A stretch of DNA of 64,000 nucleotides, taken from Phenylobacterium conjunctum (lineage in GTDB: Bacteria; Pseudomonadota; Alphaproteobacteria; Caulobacterales; Caulobacteraceae). Location of the stretch: NCBI RefSeq assembly GCF_042679085.1, contig NZ_JBHTLQ010000004.1:62001-126000 (forward strand), given 5' to 3'. Below are positions 24,852 through 33,713 of the stretch, one piece after another (the first letter of the stretch is position 1; every line of letters starts with the position of its first letter). The position numbers and the translations under genes were made by a program. The notes under the pieces were generated by a model. That model was not told the DNA's origin, ran no database searches, and saw nothing but the letters and a program-made list of their open reading frames with translations.

Positions 24852-25035
24852 GCTTTACGGCAAGTAAAACTTAATTCTTAACCGCCCGGTTCGGGGTTTG
24901 CCTCGTTCACACAATCTCTGAAACTGCCCAATTCGGGCGACTCTCCCGAAATATACTCAAGTTGTCGGACATTTTTTTAAGCGTAACGCCTCTCTAGTCG
25001 AAAGCCAGACCACAGGCCCCCGACTGGACGAGCCC

Positions 25036-26883
25036 TTGACTCAATTCGACCAGAAGACCGATCCGGCGAGCGATCCGCTCGACCTCGCCCTGTTGCGGCT
25101 GGCGCACCGCAACAACCTGACCACCATGGTGGTGCAGATCGCCGCTTCGATCGGCGTGGTGCTGGCCGCCCACCGAGGGGATCACCCGGTCTACCTGACC
25201 TGGCTGGGTGTGGTCCTGGCCCTGGCGGCGGCGCGACTGCTGGTCGACCGCAAGCTGGCCAGTATGCTGAGCGCCTCGCCCACCCCGCCGTGGCCGCAAC
25301 TGAACCGCTGGTCCCAGGCGCACGCCGGCGGCCTGATCCTGAGCGCGGCGCTGTGCGCCGGGCTGGCCTGGAAGATGCTGCCGGTGGAAAACGCCGAAAG
25401 CCAATTCGTCATCATCATCATCCTGTCGGCCCTGTCCGGGGGCGCGATCGGCGTGCTGGCGCCCATGAAGCTGACCGGGCGGATCTATGTGAGCCTGATG
25501 CTGGCGCCGGCCTGCGCCCAGCTGCTGATGCTGGGCGGGCCCCAGGCGGTGCTGGGCCTGCTGGGCCTGGTGTTCTGGGGCGTCATGCTGGTGGGCCACC
25601 ACAACAACCACACCCTGACGGTCCGCTCGATCAATCTGGGCCGCGAAAACCTCTCCCTGATCCGGCGCTTGAAGGAGCACGCCGACGAGGTCGAGGAGAT
25701 GAACCACACCCTGGAGCAAAGGGTGGCCGAGCGTACGGTGGAGCTCCGCGACCTAGCGGTCCAGGCCCAGGCGGCCAACCGCGCCAAGTCGGAATTCCTG
25801 GCCACCATCAGCCATGAGATCCGCACCCCGCTGAACGGGGTGCTGGGCATGGTGCAGATTCTGGAGCGGGGCAAGCTGGACGACCTGCAGCGCGGCCGGG
25901 TGTCGGTGATCCGCGCCTCGGCCCAGATGCTGCTGGGCATTCTCAACGACGTGCTGGACATCTCCAAGATCGAGGCCGGTGCGCTCAGCCTGTCCTCGGC
26001 GCCCTTTGACCTGGCTCCGTTCGGCGAAGGCCTACGCCGGCTCTATGAGCCCCTGGCGCAGGAAAAGGGCCTGACCTTCACCCTGACCGTGACCGAGACC
26101 GAGGCCCTGCCCCGGATCGGCGACGAGGTGCGGCTGCGGCAGATCCTGTCCAACCTGATCTCCAACGCGCTCAAGTTCACCGACGAGGGCTCGATCCGCG
26201 TCGAGATCAACGCTCACGGCGACGACGTGGTCATGTCTGTGCACGACACCGGTGTCGGCATCGCGCCGCAGGATCAGGCCCAGGTGTTCGACAAGTTCGT
26301 GCAGGCCGACGGCTCGCACAACCGCCGCGCGGGCGGCACCGGACTGGGCCTGGCCATCTGCCGGGACCTGGCGACCCTGATGAAGGGCGAGATCGACCTG
26401 ATCTCCGCGCCGGGGGTTGGCTCGACCTTCACCCTGCGCCTGCCGCTGCCGACGGCGGAGCGGCGCGAGGTCCGGCCGGCGCCGGCCGCGGTCACCCCGC
26501 GAGGTCCCAAGGTGCTGATCGTCGACGACAACGCCACCAACCGCATGGTGCTGCAGTCGCTGCTGCTCGACTACGGCGTCGCCGCCCAGACGGCGGAGAA
26601 CGGCGCCGAGGCCGTGGACGCCTGGGCTGACCGCGAATGGAACGCCATCCTGATGGATATCAGCATGCCGGTGATGAACGGGATGGAAGCCACCCTGGCC
26701 ATCCGCGAGCGCGAACGGGAGACCGGCCGCGGCCACACCCCGATCATCGCGGTCACCGCCAGCGCGATGTCCCACGAAACCGAGGCCTATCTGGCCGCCG
26801 GCATGGACGCCGTGGTCGCCAAGCCGGTGGACGCCGACACCCTGATGGCGATCCTGACCGACCGCATGCGGCTGGCCGCCTAG
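25036..26883 (+). CDS. Membrane hybrid sensor histidine kinase
   Basis: 615-aa hybrid kinase. Five or six hydrophobic helices (about 28-195) form the sensor, followed by a coiled coil (about 205-245), the dimerisation H-box with H260 in SHEIRTPLNG, the ATPase domain with N-box ILSNLISNALKF, DTGVGI and GGTGLGLAI, and a C-terminal receiver with D541 in ILMDISMP and the lysine in VVAKPV. The start is TTG; no upstream alternative exists before a stop. No dedicated response regulator is adjacent, so phosphotransfer partners are elsewhere. The signal is unknown. Confidence 0.93.
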   Translation: MTQFDQKTDPASDPLDLALLRLAHRNNLTTMVVQIAASIGVVLAAHRGDHPVYLTWLGVVLALAAARLLVDRKLASMLSASPTPPWPQLNRWSQAHAGGLILSAALCAGLAWKMLPVENAESQFVIIIILSALSGGAIGVLAPMKLTGRIYVSLMLAPACAQLLMLGGPQAVLGLLGLVFWGVMLVGHHNNHTLTVRSINLGRENLSLIRRLKEHADEVEEMNHTLEQRVAERTVELRDLAVQAQAANRAKSEFLATISHEIRTPLNGVLGMVQILERGKLDDLQRGRVSVIRASAQMLLGILNDVLDISKIEAGALSLSSAPFDLAPFGEGLRRLYEPLAQEKGLTFTLTVTETEALPRIGDEVRLRQILSNLISNALKFTDEGSIRVEINAHGDDVVMSVHDTGVGIAPQDQAQVFDKFVQADGSHNRRAGGTGLGLAICRDLATLMKGEIDLISAPGVGSTFTLRLPLPTAERREVRPAPAAVTPRGPKVLIVDDNATNRMVLQSLLLDYGVAAQTAENGAEAVDAWADREWNAILMDISMPVMNGMEATLAIRERERETGRGHTPIIAVTASAMSHETEAYLAAGMDAVVAKPVDADTLMAILTDRMRLAA

Positions 26884-26886
26884 GGT

Positions 26887-28188
26887 TCAGGGCGCGGGGG
26901 CTGCGTAACGGAGCTCCAACCCCACCGCCGAGTTGCGGGAGAATCCCTTCCAGGTCTGGCCGGTGCCGCCGGGGCTGCGGGCGTCATAGGCCTGGGCCGA
27001 GGCCGGCCAGCGCCCGTCGGCGCCGTTCGTCACGTCACTGACCAGATAAGCCGCCCGGTCCGCCTGCCCTTTGACCTTCAGGTCCAGGAAGGCGGTGATC
27101 ATGTGCTGATCGATCCCCATGATCCGGTCCTTGCGCCAGACGGGGTCTTCGAACCAGTGGAAGTCATAGAGCCGCTCGCGCATCTGCGGCGGGGCGGCGC
27201 TCATGCCGATCCCGTGGCCGGCGTTCTGGAAGACCAGCATCCAGCGTTCGGCCCGCCGCGCCTGGGCGAAGACCGGGGCGATCCCGTCGGTGAAGCCTAC
27301 GGTCGCGTCATGGTCGCCGCCGATCAGCAGCAGGGGCGAGGTCACGCCCATCAGGCCCTCCGTTCCCCAGGCGCCGAAGCGGACCCCGGCTGGAGCGATG
27401 GCCACGACAGCCTTGAGCCCCGGAAGCGCCAGCTCCCCCTGCCGCGGACCGCCTGCGGCATAGGCCGCCAGGGCGCCATCGGGAACCGCCTGGACCAGAG
27501 GCCCCTTAGCGTCCAGCGCCGCGCCCGCCACGGTCAGGACCCCATAGCCGCCCATGGAGTAGCCGATCAGGGCCATGCGGTCGGGGTCGGCGGAGGCGAG
27601 GCCCGGCGCGTGCACCCGGGCGCGGTCCTGCAAGGTCCGGGCGACAAAGGCGATGTCCAGCGGGCGACGCAGCATCGGCCCGGGAAACCCGTTGCGATCA
27701 GCGATGTCCGGGTCGTTGTGATGGATCGCGGCGACCACATAGCCCTTGGAGGCCAGGTTCTCGCCCAGCCAGCTCATGGCCTCCGGCGCATTGCTGTAGC
27801 CGTGGGAGAGGATCACCAGCGGAAAAGTCCCGGCAGCCTCGGTCGCGTCCCGCACCGCCAGGCCGGGGACGGTGAACTCCGCCGGCGGACGCGGGGGCTC
27901 CCCGGGCAGGGCGGCGGAATAGACCACCGGCCGCGCGCCAGGCTTGGCCTTCGCCGGGTACCAGATCTCCACGGGCAGGACCCGGTCGGCCCGCCCCCCC
28001 TTGATCGGATCCGCCTGGTCGGGCTGGACCAGTGTGACCGACCGCACGCCCACGGCGTAGCCGCCCAGGGCGGCGAGCTCCGGCGCGTCCAGGCTGGGGA
28101 TGCTGGGCGCGCGGTCGTCAGCGAGGACAGGGGTGGCGACCAAGGCCAGGAGCAGGGCGAGGATGGGGCGGCGCATGCGACTCTTCAT
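26887..28188 (-). CDS. Exported alpha/beta hydrolase (dienelactone/PAF-acetylhydrolase-like)
   Basis: 433-aa esterase or lipase-like hydrolase with a signal peptide (MKSRMRRPILALLLALVATPVLA). The oxyanion and strand segment FPLVILSHGYSN precedes the nucleophile elbow GYSMGG; the acid is probably the aspartate of GGDHDATVGF and the histidine is in QNAGHGIGM. Layout is like predicted dienelactone hydrolase or platelet-activating-factor acetylhydrolase relatives. It is tail-to-tail with the hybrid kinase, three bases apart. Confidence 0.85.
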   Translation of the reverse strand: MKSRMRRPILALLLALVATPVLADDRAPSIPSLDAPELAALGGYAVGVRSVTLVQPDQADPIKGGRADRVLPVEIWYPAKAKPGARPVVYSAALPGEPPRPPAEFTVPGLAVRDATEAAGTFPLVILSHGYSNAPEAMSWLGENLASKGYVVAAIHHNDPDIADRNGFPGPMLRRPLDIAFVARTLQDRARVHAPGLASADPDRMALIGYSMGGYGVLTVAGAALDAKGPLVQAVPDGALAAYAAGGPRQGELALPGLKAVVAIAPAGVRFGAWGTEGLMGVTSPLLLIGGDHDATVGFTDGIAPVFAQARRAERWMLVFQNAGHGIGMSAAPPQMRERLYDFHWFEDPVWRKDRIMGIDQHMITAFLDLKVKGQADRAAYLVSDVTNGADGRWPASAQAYDARSPGGTGQTWKGFSRNSAVGLELRYAAPAP

Positions 28189-28277
28189 GGCCGTCTCCTA
28201 GCCCGACAAGTTCGAAGAGATATGACAGCCGCGACGTGCTTAACGCGCCGTTGACCCTGTTCGCCTTAGCTGGCCCG

Positions 28278-28997
28278 ATGAAGTCTGCGGGCGGTGGCAT
28301 GGGCGTGAAGCAGGCGCGGGAGATCCTGCGCCTTTCGCCCTTTCACACCCCGGCCGAGCTGAGGCTGGCCTTCCGAGACGCCGCCAAGCGCGCCCATCCC
28401 GACCGCTCCGGAGGCGACGCCGAACGCTTCCGCCAGGTGGTCGAGGCCTTTCACCTGCTGCAGGGCCTGGCTGAGGCCCGCGCCCAGGCCAAGGACAGCA
28501 TCATCCAGCCGCCCGCGCCCATCCGCCCGGCTCGCGAGGAAGCCCCCACCCTGGCCATCAGCCCGGCGACGGCCTTCGCGGGCGGGTCGGCCGAGCATGT
28601 CCTGGCCGACGGGCGACGCCTCCGCCTGACCCTGCCCGCAGGCCTGCGGACCGGCGACCAGGTGCGGGCCGGCGAGGTCCAGCTGACCGTGGCGATCCGC
28701 GGGGATGGCGACCTTCTGGTGCGCGGCGACGACCTGTGGCTGACCGTGCCGGTCGAGCCGCGCCTGTTGGCCGAGGGCGGCCGGATCACCGTGGAGACCC
28801 CGCTGGGCCGGCGCGTTGTCTGGATCACCAAGAAGGCCGGAGCGCGCGGACTGGTCCGCCTGCCGGGCCAGGGCCTGCCCGCCCGCGGCCGTCGGCGCGA
28901 GGGCCATCTGTTCCTGCGCCTGACGCCCCAGACCCGAACGACGGCCTCGGCGGCCCGCACCCTGCTGCGCCGCTTCGCCGCCGCCTGGGCCGCCTGA
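28278..28997 (+). CDS. J-domain protein with DnaJ C-terminal-like domain, no zinc finger
   Basis: 239-aa co-chaperone-like protein. A J domain (about 8-65) has the HPD motif in KRAHPDRSGG, so it should stimulate a DnaK ATPase. After a Pro/Ala-rich linker comes a DnaJ C-terminal-like beta domain (about 100-225: FAGGSAEHVLADGRRLRLTLPAGLRTGDQVR, then PVEPRLLAEGGRITVETPLG). The G/F region and the CxxCxGxG zinc fingers of DnaJ are absent, so it resembles type II (CbpA-like) proteins in miniature. The ATG at 28278 or 28299 is preferred over a GTG at 28236. Confidence 0.8.
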   Translation: MKSAGGGMGVKQAREILRLSPFHTPAELRLAFRDAAKRAHPDRSGGDAERFRQVVEAFHLLQGLAEARAQAKDSIIQPPAPIRPAREEAPTLAISPATAFAGGSAEHVLADGRRLRLTLPAGLRTGDQVRAGEVQLTVAIRGDGDLLVRGDDLWLTVPVEPRLLAEGGRITVETPLGRRVVWITKKAGARGLVRLPGQGLPARGRRREGHLFLRLTPQTRTTASAARTLLRRFAAAWAA

Positions 28998-29756
28998 TCA
29001 GGCGCGACGCCGCCAGGCCGCCGACAGGACGAGGGCCGAGGCGGCCATCAGCAGGCCATGAAGCCGCGGGTCGAACCAGGAGCCCTGGACCGGGAAAAGC
29101 TGCCAGGCCAGGTTTGAGGCGGCGTGGAACAGGATCGCCCCAGCCAGGCCCAGCCCGGCATGCCGACAGGCCTGGACCATGATCAGCCGCATGGCCACGG
29201 TCCCCAGGGTCCACCACGCGATCCAGGCCGGGGCGCGACCGACGGCGATGAGGGCCGGATAGTGCCAGAGCGCCCAGACGAGCCCCAGCAGCACCCCGCC
29301 GCCAAAGGTTCCGAACCGGGCCGTCAGCGGCGGCATGGCATAGCCAGTCCAGCCCAGTTCCTCGGCCACCGCGCCGGGCAGGAACAGGACCAGCAGGAGC
29401 GCCAGCCCCTGGGCCGTGACGCTGGGGTTGGGAACCTGCGCCCCTGCGGCGCGAAGGATCAGGAAGACCAGGATCGCCACCACGAAGGGCAAGACCGGGA
29501 TCAGCCAGCTGCGCCCCGACATGCCCTGGACGTCGAGGATGCGCGCCAGCAGCCGGCGCACGCCGTCAGCCCCCTGATCATAGGTCGTCAGGGCCAGGGC
29601 GGCGGCCGCGGGACACAGGACCATGAGGGCCGCGACCGGCAAGCCGGGGAGAATCTGGCCACGGGCCAACAGCCAGAAAGGCAGAGAGATCAGCGCCACC
29701 AGGCCGAGGAAGGCCCAAATCCGCCCGGGCGGGCATGGCGCAGCCTGATCGTCCAT
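28998..29756 (-). CDS. CPBP-family intramembrane metalloprotease
   Basis: 252-aa integral membrane protein with about seven or eight helices. It carries the CPBP (CAAX protease/bacteriocin-processing) motifs: the glutamate pair in GAVAEELGWTGY, the WALWHYP histidine and the FHAASN histidine. Such proteins cleave or process membrane substrates; the substrate is unknown. The start is the ATG at 29756 (MDDQAAPCPPG); the frame continues open upstream only as antisense to aroC. Its stop directly adjoins that of the J-domain gene. Confidence 0.85.
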   Translation of the reverse strand: MDDQAAPCPPGRIWAFLGLVALISLPFWLLARGQILPGLPVAALMVLCPAAAALALTTYDQGADGVRRLLARILDVQGMSGRSWLIPVLPFVVAILVFLILRAAGAQVPNPSVTAQGLALLLVLFLPGAVAEELGWTGYAMPPLTARFGTFGGGVLLGLVWALWHYPALIAVGRAPAWIAWWTLGTVAMRLIMVQACRHAGLGLAGAILFHAASNLAWQLFPVQGSWFDPRLHGLLMAASALVLSAAWRRRA

Positions 29757-29885
29757 GGCGGCCTCCCCAGCTGCGCGGGGCCGAGGCTTGGGCCTGGGAT
29801 CCGTCGCCGCAATGATCCTGGTCAAGTCCGGCCGAGATTTGACAGCGTCTAGGCGCGCGCGTCTCCCGAGGCTAAAAGCGCCGCC

Positions 29886-31007
29886 ATGTCGCACAACAGC
29901 TTCGGCCATCTGTTTCGTGTCACCACCTGGGGCGAGAGCCACGGGCCGGCCCTCGGCTGCGTGGTCGACGGCTGCCCTCCGGGGATCGGCCTGACCGCCG
30001 AAGAGATCCAGGTCTGGCTGGACAAGCGCCGCCCTGGCCAGGGCAAGTTCGTCACCCAGCGCCAGGAGCCGGACGCCGTGCGCATCCTGTCCGGCGTGTT
30101 CCAGGACGACCGCACCAACGGCCAGGTCACTACCGGCACGCCGATCTCCCTGCAGATCGAGAACGTCGACCAGCGCAGCAAGGACTATGGCGAGATCGCC
30201 CAGGCTTTCCGCCCCGGCCACGCCGACTACGCCTATTTCGCCAAGTACGGGGTGCGCGACTATCGCGGCGGCGGCCGGGCCTCGGCCCGCGAGACGGCCG
30301 CCCGGGTGGCCGCCGGCGCCGTGGCCCGCAAGATCCTTGAGGGCGTGACCATCCGCGCCGCCGTGGTCCAGATCGGGCCGCACGCCATCGACCGGTCCCG
30401 CTTCGACTGGGACCAGACCGAGCAGAACCCCTTCTGGTGTCCGGACGCCCAGACCGTGGCGGTCTGGGAGGAGCACCTGGAAAAGGTCCGCAAGGCCGGA
30501 TCGTCCACCGGCGCGATCGTCGAGGTCGAGGCGGTCGGCGTGCCGCCGGGCTGGGGCGCGCCCATCTATGGCAAGCTGGACGCCGAGCTGGCCGCCGCCC
30601 TGATGTCGATCAACGCCGCCAAGGGCGTCGAGATCGGCGCCGGCTTCGCCTCCGCCGCCTTCTCCGGCGAAGAGAACGCCGACGAGATGCGGGCGGGCAA
30701 TGACGGGCCGCTGTTCCTGTCCAACTCCGCCGGCGGCGTGCTGGGCGGCATCTCCACCGGCCAACCGGTGGTCGCCCGGGTGGCGTTCAAGCCCACCTCT
30801 TCGATCCTGACCCTGCGCCGCAGCCTGAACGAGGCGGGCGAAGAGGTCGACCTGCGCACCAAGGGCCGCCACGACCCTTGCGTCGGCATCCGCGCCGTCC
30901 CCGTGGTGGAGGCCATGACCGCCTGCGTGCTGGCCGACGCGTTCCTGCGCCACCGGGCCCAGACAGGCGGCGGAGCCTTTGCGCCGGGCCGCCACGAACG
31001 GGATTGA
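29886..31007 (+). CDS. aroC: Chorismate synthase
   Basis: 373-aa enzyme converting 5-enolpyruvylshikimate-3-phosphate to chorismate, the last shared step of aromatic amino acid synthesis, using reduced FMN. The diagnostic motifs are GESHGPALGCVVDGCPPG, RPGHADYAYFAKYG, DYRGGGRASARET and the C-terminal RHDPCVGIRAVPVVEAM. Length is normal. It is monocistronic. Confidence 0.97.
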   Translation: MSHNSFGHLFRVTTWGESHGPALGCVVDGCPPGIGLTAEEIQVWLDKRRPGQGKFVTQRQEPDAVRILSGVFQDDRTNGQVTTGTPISLQIENVDQRSKDYGEIAQAFRPGHADYAYFAKYGVRDYRGGGRASARETAARVAAGAVARKILEGVTIRAAVVQIGPHAIDRSRFDWDQTEQNPFWCPDAQTVAVWEEHLEKVRKAGSSTGAIVEVEAVGVPPGWGAPIYGKLDAELAAALMSINAAKGVEIGAGFASAAFSGEENADEMRAGNDGPLFLSNSAGGVLGGISTGQPVVARVAFKPTSSILTLRRSLNEAGEEVDLRTKGRHDPCVGIRAVPVVEAMTACVLADAFLRHRAQTGGGAFAPGRHERD

Positions 31008-31139
31008 GCCACTGGCGGCTAACGGCGTTCAATTAAGTTGACGCGTTTTGTACGGCGCAGCTAAGCAACCCCAACCGCCGCAAGGTCAGACCATCGCCCT
31101 TGCGGATCGGGGCCAATTCCTGTCCGCGAGAGAAGTCAC

Positions 31140-31658
31140 CTGTCAAATCCGCGCCTGGGACAGCTCAAGGTTTTGCTCGTCGACGACATCCGCAACTCTC
31201 GGGTGTTGTTGATGGAGATCCTGCGAGCGGTTGGCCTCAATCAGGTGTTCGAGGCCTCTGACGGCGCCGAAGCTCTCCAGTTTCTGCGCGGGCAGATGGT
31301 GGACATCGTCATGACCGACCTGGCCATGTCGCCCCTGGACGGCATCGACTTCGTGCGGCTGCTGCGCAACGCCCCCGACAGTCCCAACCCCATGCTGCCG
31401 GTGCTGATGATCACCGGCCACCTGACGGTGCGGCGCATCGGCGAGGCGCGCGACGCCGGGGTCAATGAGTTCCTGGCCAAGCCGATCACCGCGCGCGGGG
31501 TGCTGGAACGGCTGCAGCTGCTGATCGACCAGCCGCGCCCGTTCATCCGCACCATGGACTATTTCGGCCCCGACCGCCGCAGGCGTCAGGACCCGAGGTA
31601 TGTCGGCCCGTGGCGCCGCGCCACCGACGTGGTCGCCCGCCAGCCGCTCAGCAGCTGA
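31140..31658 (+). CDS. CheY-like response regulator with arginine-rich tail
   Basis: 172-aa single receiver domain. The phosphoacceptor region is MTDLAMSPLDG, with LMITGH and FLAKPI completing the active site. The tail (about 140-172) reads TMDYFGPDRRRRQDPRYVGP, an Arg-rich extension seen in alphaproteobacterial CheY-like regulators, some of which bind c-di-GMP; binding here is inference. The start is unusual: the receiver must begin before the TTG at 31173, because VLLVDD needs the preceding strand residues (QLK). The only upstream candidate is a CTG at 31140, preceded by a GAGAGAAG ribosome binding site. Confidence 0.8.
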   Translation: MSNPRLGQLKVLLVDDIRNSRVLLMEILRAVGLNQVFEASDGAEALQFLRGQMVDIVMTDLAMSPLDGIDFVRLLRNAPDSPNPMLPVLMITGHLTVRRIGEARDAGVNEFLAKPITARGVLERLQLLIDQPRPFIRTMDYFGPDRRRRQDPRYVGPWRRATDVVARQPLSS

Positions 31659-31717
31659 AACAGCCACCTTTTGGTGACCATTCAAGGTTAATCAGAGGCT
31701 GCCAAAAGGAGCCTCCC

Positions 31718-31939
31718 ATGTCCGCCCCGCGCAGAATAGCCGCCTTCGCCCTGATCCTGGGCCTGGGCGTGAGCCAGTCCGGCTGCATCGCCCTGGCCGT
31801 GGGGACCGTCGCCGGCGCCGCGATCGGTATCACCGCCAAGGGGGTCGGCATGACCGCCAAGGGGGTCGGCAAGGCCGCCGGCGCGATCCTGCCAGGCGGG
31901 GGCCACAAGGACGAGCGCGCCGACAGCCGCCGCCAATAG
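31718..31939 (+). CDS. Small putative lipoprotein
   Basis: 73-aa protein with a signal-like N-terminus and a cysteine after the hydrophobic core (GVSQSGC), a degenerate lipobox. The mature part has a short tandem motif TAKGVG (ITAKGVGMTAKGVGK) and a charged tail. AGGAG precedes the ATG by about six bases. Function unknown; the Gly/Ala-rich core suggests a membrane-associated protein. Confidence 0.65.
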   Translation: MSAPRRIAAFALILGLGVSQSGCIALAVGTVAGAAIGITAKGVGMTAKGVGKAAGAILPGGGHKDERADSRRQ

Positions 31940-31944
31940 GCCCC

Positions 31945-32577
31945 CTACGGAATGCCCAGGTACTTGTGCGTCTGGACGCTGAGCCGCCAGCGCGGATGGA
32001 CCAGGCAGTAGGCGATTGCGGCCTGGGTGTTGGCCACCCGGTCCGGGCCGTCCATGGGCTGAAGCAGGAAGCGCTCGAAATCCATCGCCTCGAAGGCGCT
32101 GGGATCCACCCCCTTCTGCGGGAAGACCAGCTTCAGCTCCTGCCCCTTGGTCTGGACCACGGGCGCGGTGCTCTTTGGGCTGACGCAGATCCAGTCGACC
32201 CCTTCCGGAGCCGGCAAGGTGCCGTTGGTCTCCAGGGCGATCGAGAAGCCGCGGGCGTGGAAGGCTGCGATCAGCGGCTCGTCCAGTTGCAGCAGGGGCT
32301 CGCCGCCGGTGCAGACCACCAGGCGCGCCGCATCGCCGCCTTCCCACTTGGCGGCCACGGCGTCCGCCAGGGCCTCAGGCGTCGCGAAACGGCCGCCGCC
32401 TGGACCGTCCATGCCCACGAAGTCGGTGTCGCAGAAGGTGCAGACGGCGGTGGCGCGGTCCTCCTCACGGCCCGACCACAGGTTACAGCCGGCGAAGCGG
32501 CAGAACACCGCCGCGCGCCCCGCCTGCCCGCCCTCGCCCTGCAGGGTGAGGAAGATCTCCTTGACCGCATAGCTCAT
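31945..32577 (-). CDS. queE: 7-carboxy-7-deazaguanine synthase
   Basis: 210-aa radical SAM enzyme that forms the 7-deazaguanine core of queuosine. The iron-sulfur ligands are C-x14-C-x2-C (CNLWSGREEDRATAVCTFC), the extended loop of QueE rather than CxxxCxxC. The N-terminus KEIFLTLQGEG and the VCTGGEPLLQ SAM motif are diagnostic. It lies 10 bp downstream of queC on the same strand, so both form an operon. Confidence 0.95.
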   Translation of the reverse strand: MSYAVKEIFLTLQGEGGQAGRAAVFCRFAGCNLWSGREEDRATAVCTFCDTDFVGMDGPGGGRFATPEALADAVAAKWEGGDAARLVVCTGGEPLLQLDEPLIAAFHARGFSIALETNGTLPAPEGVDWICVSPKSTAPVVQTKGQELKLVFPQKGVDPSAFEAMDFERFLLQPMDGPDRVANTQAAIAYCLVHPRWRLSVQTHKYLGIP

Positions 32578-32587
32578 GACGCCGCCC

Positions 32588-33313
32588 TCATGGGATCGCC
32601 GTCAGCGGCCGGCCGGCCGCCACCCATTCGTCCCAGCCCTTGGCGCGCAGCTCACAGGCCGGACAGGCGCCGCAGCCGTGGCCCCAGGCGTGGCGCGCGC
32701 CGCGCTCGCCGCGATAGCAGGTGTGGCTGTCCTCGAGGATCAGATCCACCAGCGCCGCGCCGCCCAGGGCCTGAGCCAGCCCCCAGGTTTCGGCCTTGGT
32801 CAGCCACATCAGCGGGGTTTCGATGCGAAAATCCTGCGCCATGCCCAGATTGAGGGCGCCTTGCAGGGCGTCCAGACTGTCCCGCCGACAGTCCGGATAG
32901 CCGGAGAAATCGGTCTCGCACATGCCCCCGACAAGAATGCCCGCCTGGCGACGGTCCGCCAGGGCGGCGGCGTAGGTCAGGAACACCAGGTTGCGGCCGG
33001 GAACAAAGGTGTTGGGCAGGCCCTTTTCGGTGACCTCAAAGGCCCGGTCCTGCGTCATCGCGGTCTCGCCGATGGCGCCGAACCCGCGCATTTCCAGCAT
33101 GTGATCCTCGCCCAGACGGGGCGCCCAGAGCGGGAAGGCGGAGAGAAATCTTTCGCGGATCACCGATCTTTGGGCGAGTTCGACCGCATGTCGCTGGCCG
33201 TAGTCGAATCCCACGGTCTCGACGCGATCATAGCGGGCGAGCGCCCAGGCGAGGCAGACGGTGGAATCTTGGCCGCCGGAGAACAGCACGAGGGCGCGAG
33301 AGGAGCTGGTCAT
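32588..33313 (-). CDS. queC: 7-cyano-7-deazaguanine synthase
   Basis: 241-aa ATP-dependent enzyme that converts 7-carboxy-7-deazaguanine to preQ0. The PP-loop motif SGGQDSTVCL and the C-terminal zinc ligands CYRGERGARHAWGHGCGAC-x2-C are present. The ATG at 33313 (MTSSSRALVLFSGG) is preferred; the open frame upstream to 33541 is non-coding. It is the first gene of the queC-queE operon; no queD or queF is in the window. Confidence 0.95.
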   Translation of the reverse strand: MTSSSRALVLFSGGQDSTVCLAWALARYDRVETVGFDYGQRHAVELAQRSVIRERFLSAFPLWAPRLGEDHMLEMRGFGAIGETAMTQDRAFEVTEKGLPNTFVPGRNLVFLTYAAALADRRQAGILVGGMCETDFSGYPDCRRDSLDALQGALNLGMAQDFRIETPLMWLTKAETWGLAQALGGAALVDLILEDSHTCYRGERGARHAWGHGCGACPACELRAKGWDEWVAAGRPLTAIP

Positions 33314-33713
33314 GGCCCTCATATGCCGCCTGCCGAGGCGATCGGAAACCCCAGCGAGGGGCGCCGTAACGGCGCCCGCCCATACCCTCGCCAAGAATCG
33401 GACCAGGCCGGCGATCCGGGTGCGCACGCCTGAGGCGCGCCGGCATGGTGAAGGTTCGCGCAGGCCGGGAAAATCGGAGTCGGTTGCCCCTGCGGCGCCT
33501 CGGCAAAGCCTTGGCAATAAAGCCACAGCGCGATCAAGCATTTCATATTATCGGCGATCACTTAACGCTGTCCCGTTGACAGAACACCGGTCGCAGCAGG
33601 AGCCTCAGAGTCTGCTGGGGCATACGCCGCTGACCCCGGCCTTTCACCTGCGCGGCGGATGTTGGCGGACCGGACCGGCCTATAGAGTCCGGCCGCCATG
33701 GGAGGAAACACGT
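33314..33713. other. 400-bp region upstream of TonB receptor 1, no gene
   Basis: No supported gene. It holds a leader shared with the other two receptors: GATCACTTA at 33558 and TTGAC at 33579, about 135 bp before the ATG, and GGAGG just before the start. The same two blocks occur at similar spacing upstream of receptors 2 and 3. Confidence 0.6.
33558..33583 (+). promoter_or_regulatory. Receptor leader block: GATCACTTA + TTGAC (receptor 1)
   Basis: GATCACTTA followed 21 bases later by TTGAC. The pair is conserved as GATAACTTA (36795) and TTGAC (36817) for receptor 2, and GATCACTTA (39971) and TTGAC (39993) for receptor 3. Distance to the start codon is 135, 126 and 131 bp. Probably a promoter or operator element; the exact transcription start is not readable. 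Confidence 0.45.

Noticed and set aside
28998..30995. 665-aa minus-strand frame over CPBP gene and aroC
   Set aside because: Only the last 252 residues are real (CPBP protease, start at 29756); the upstream part is antisense to aroC.
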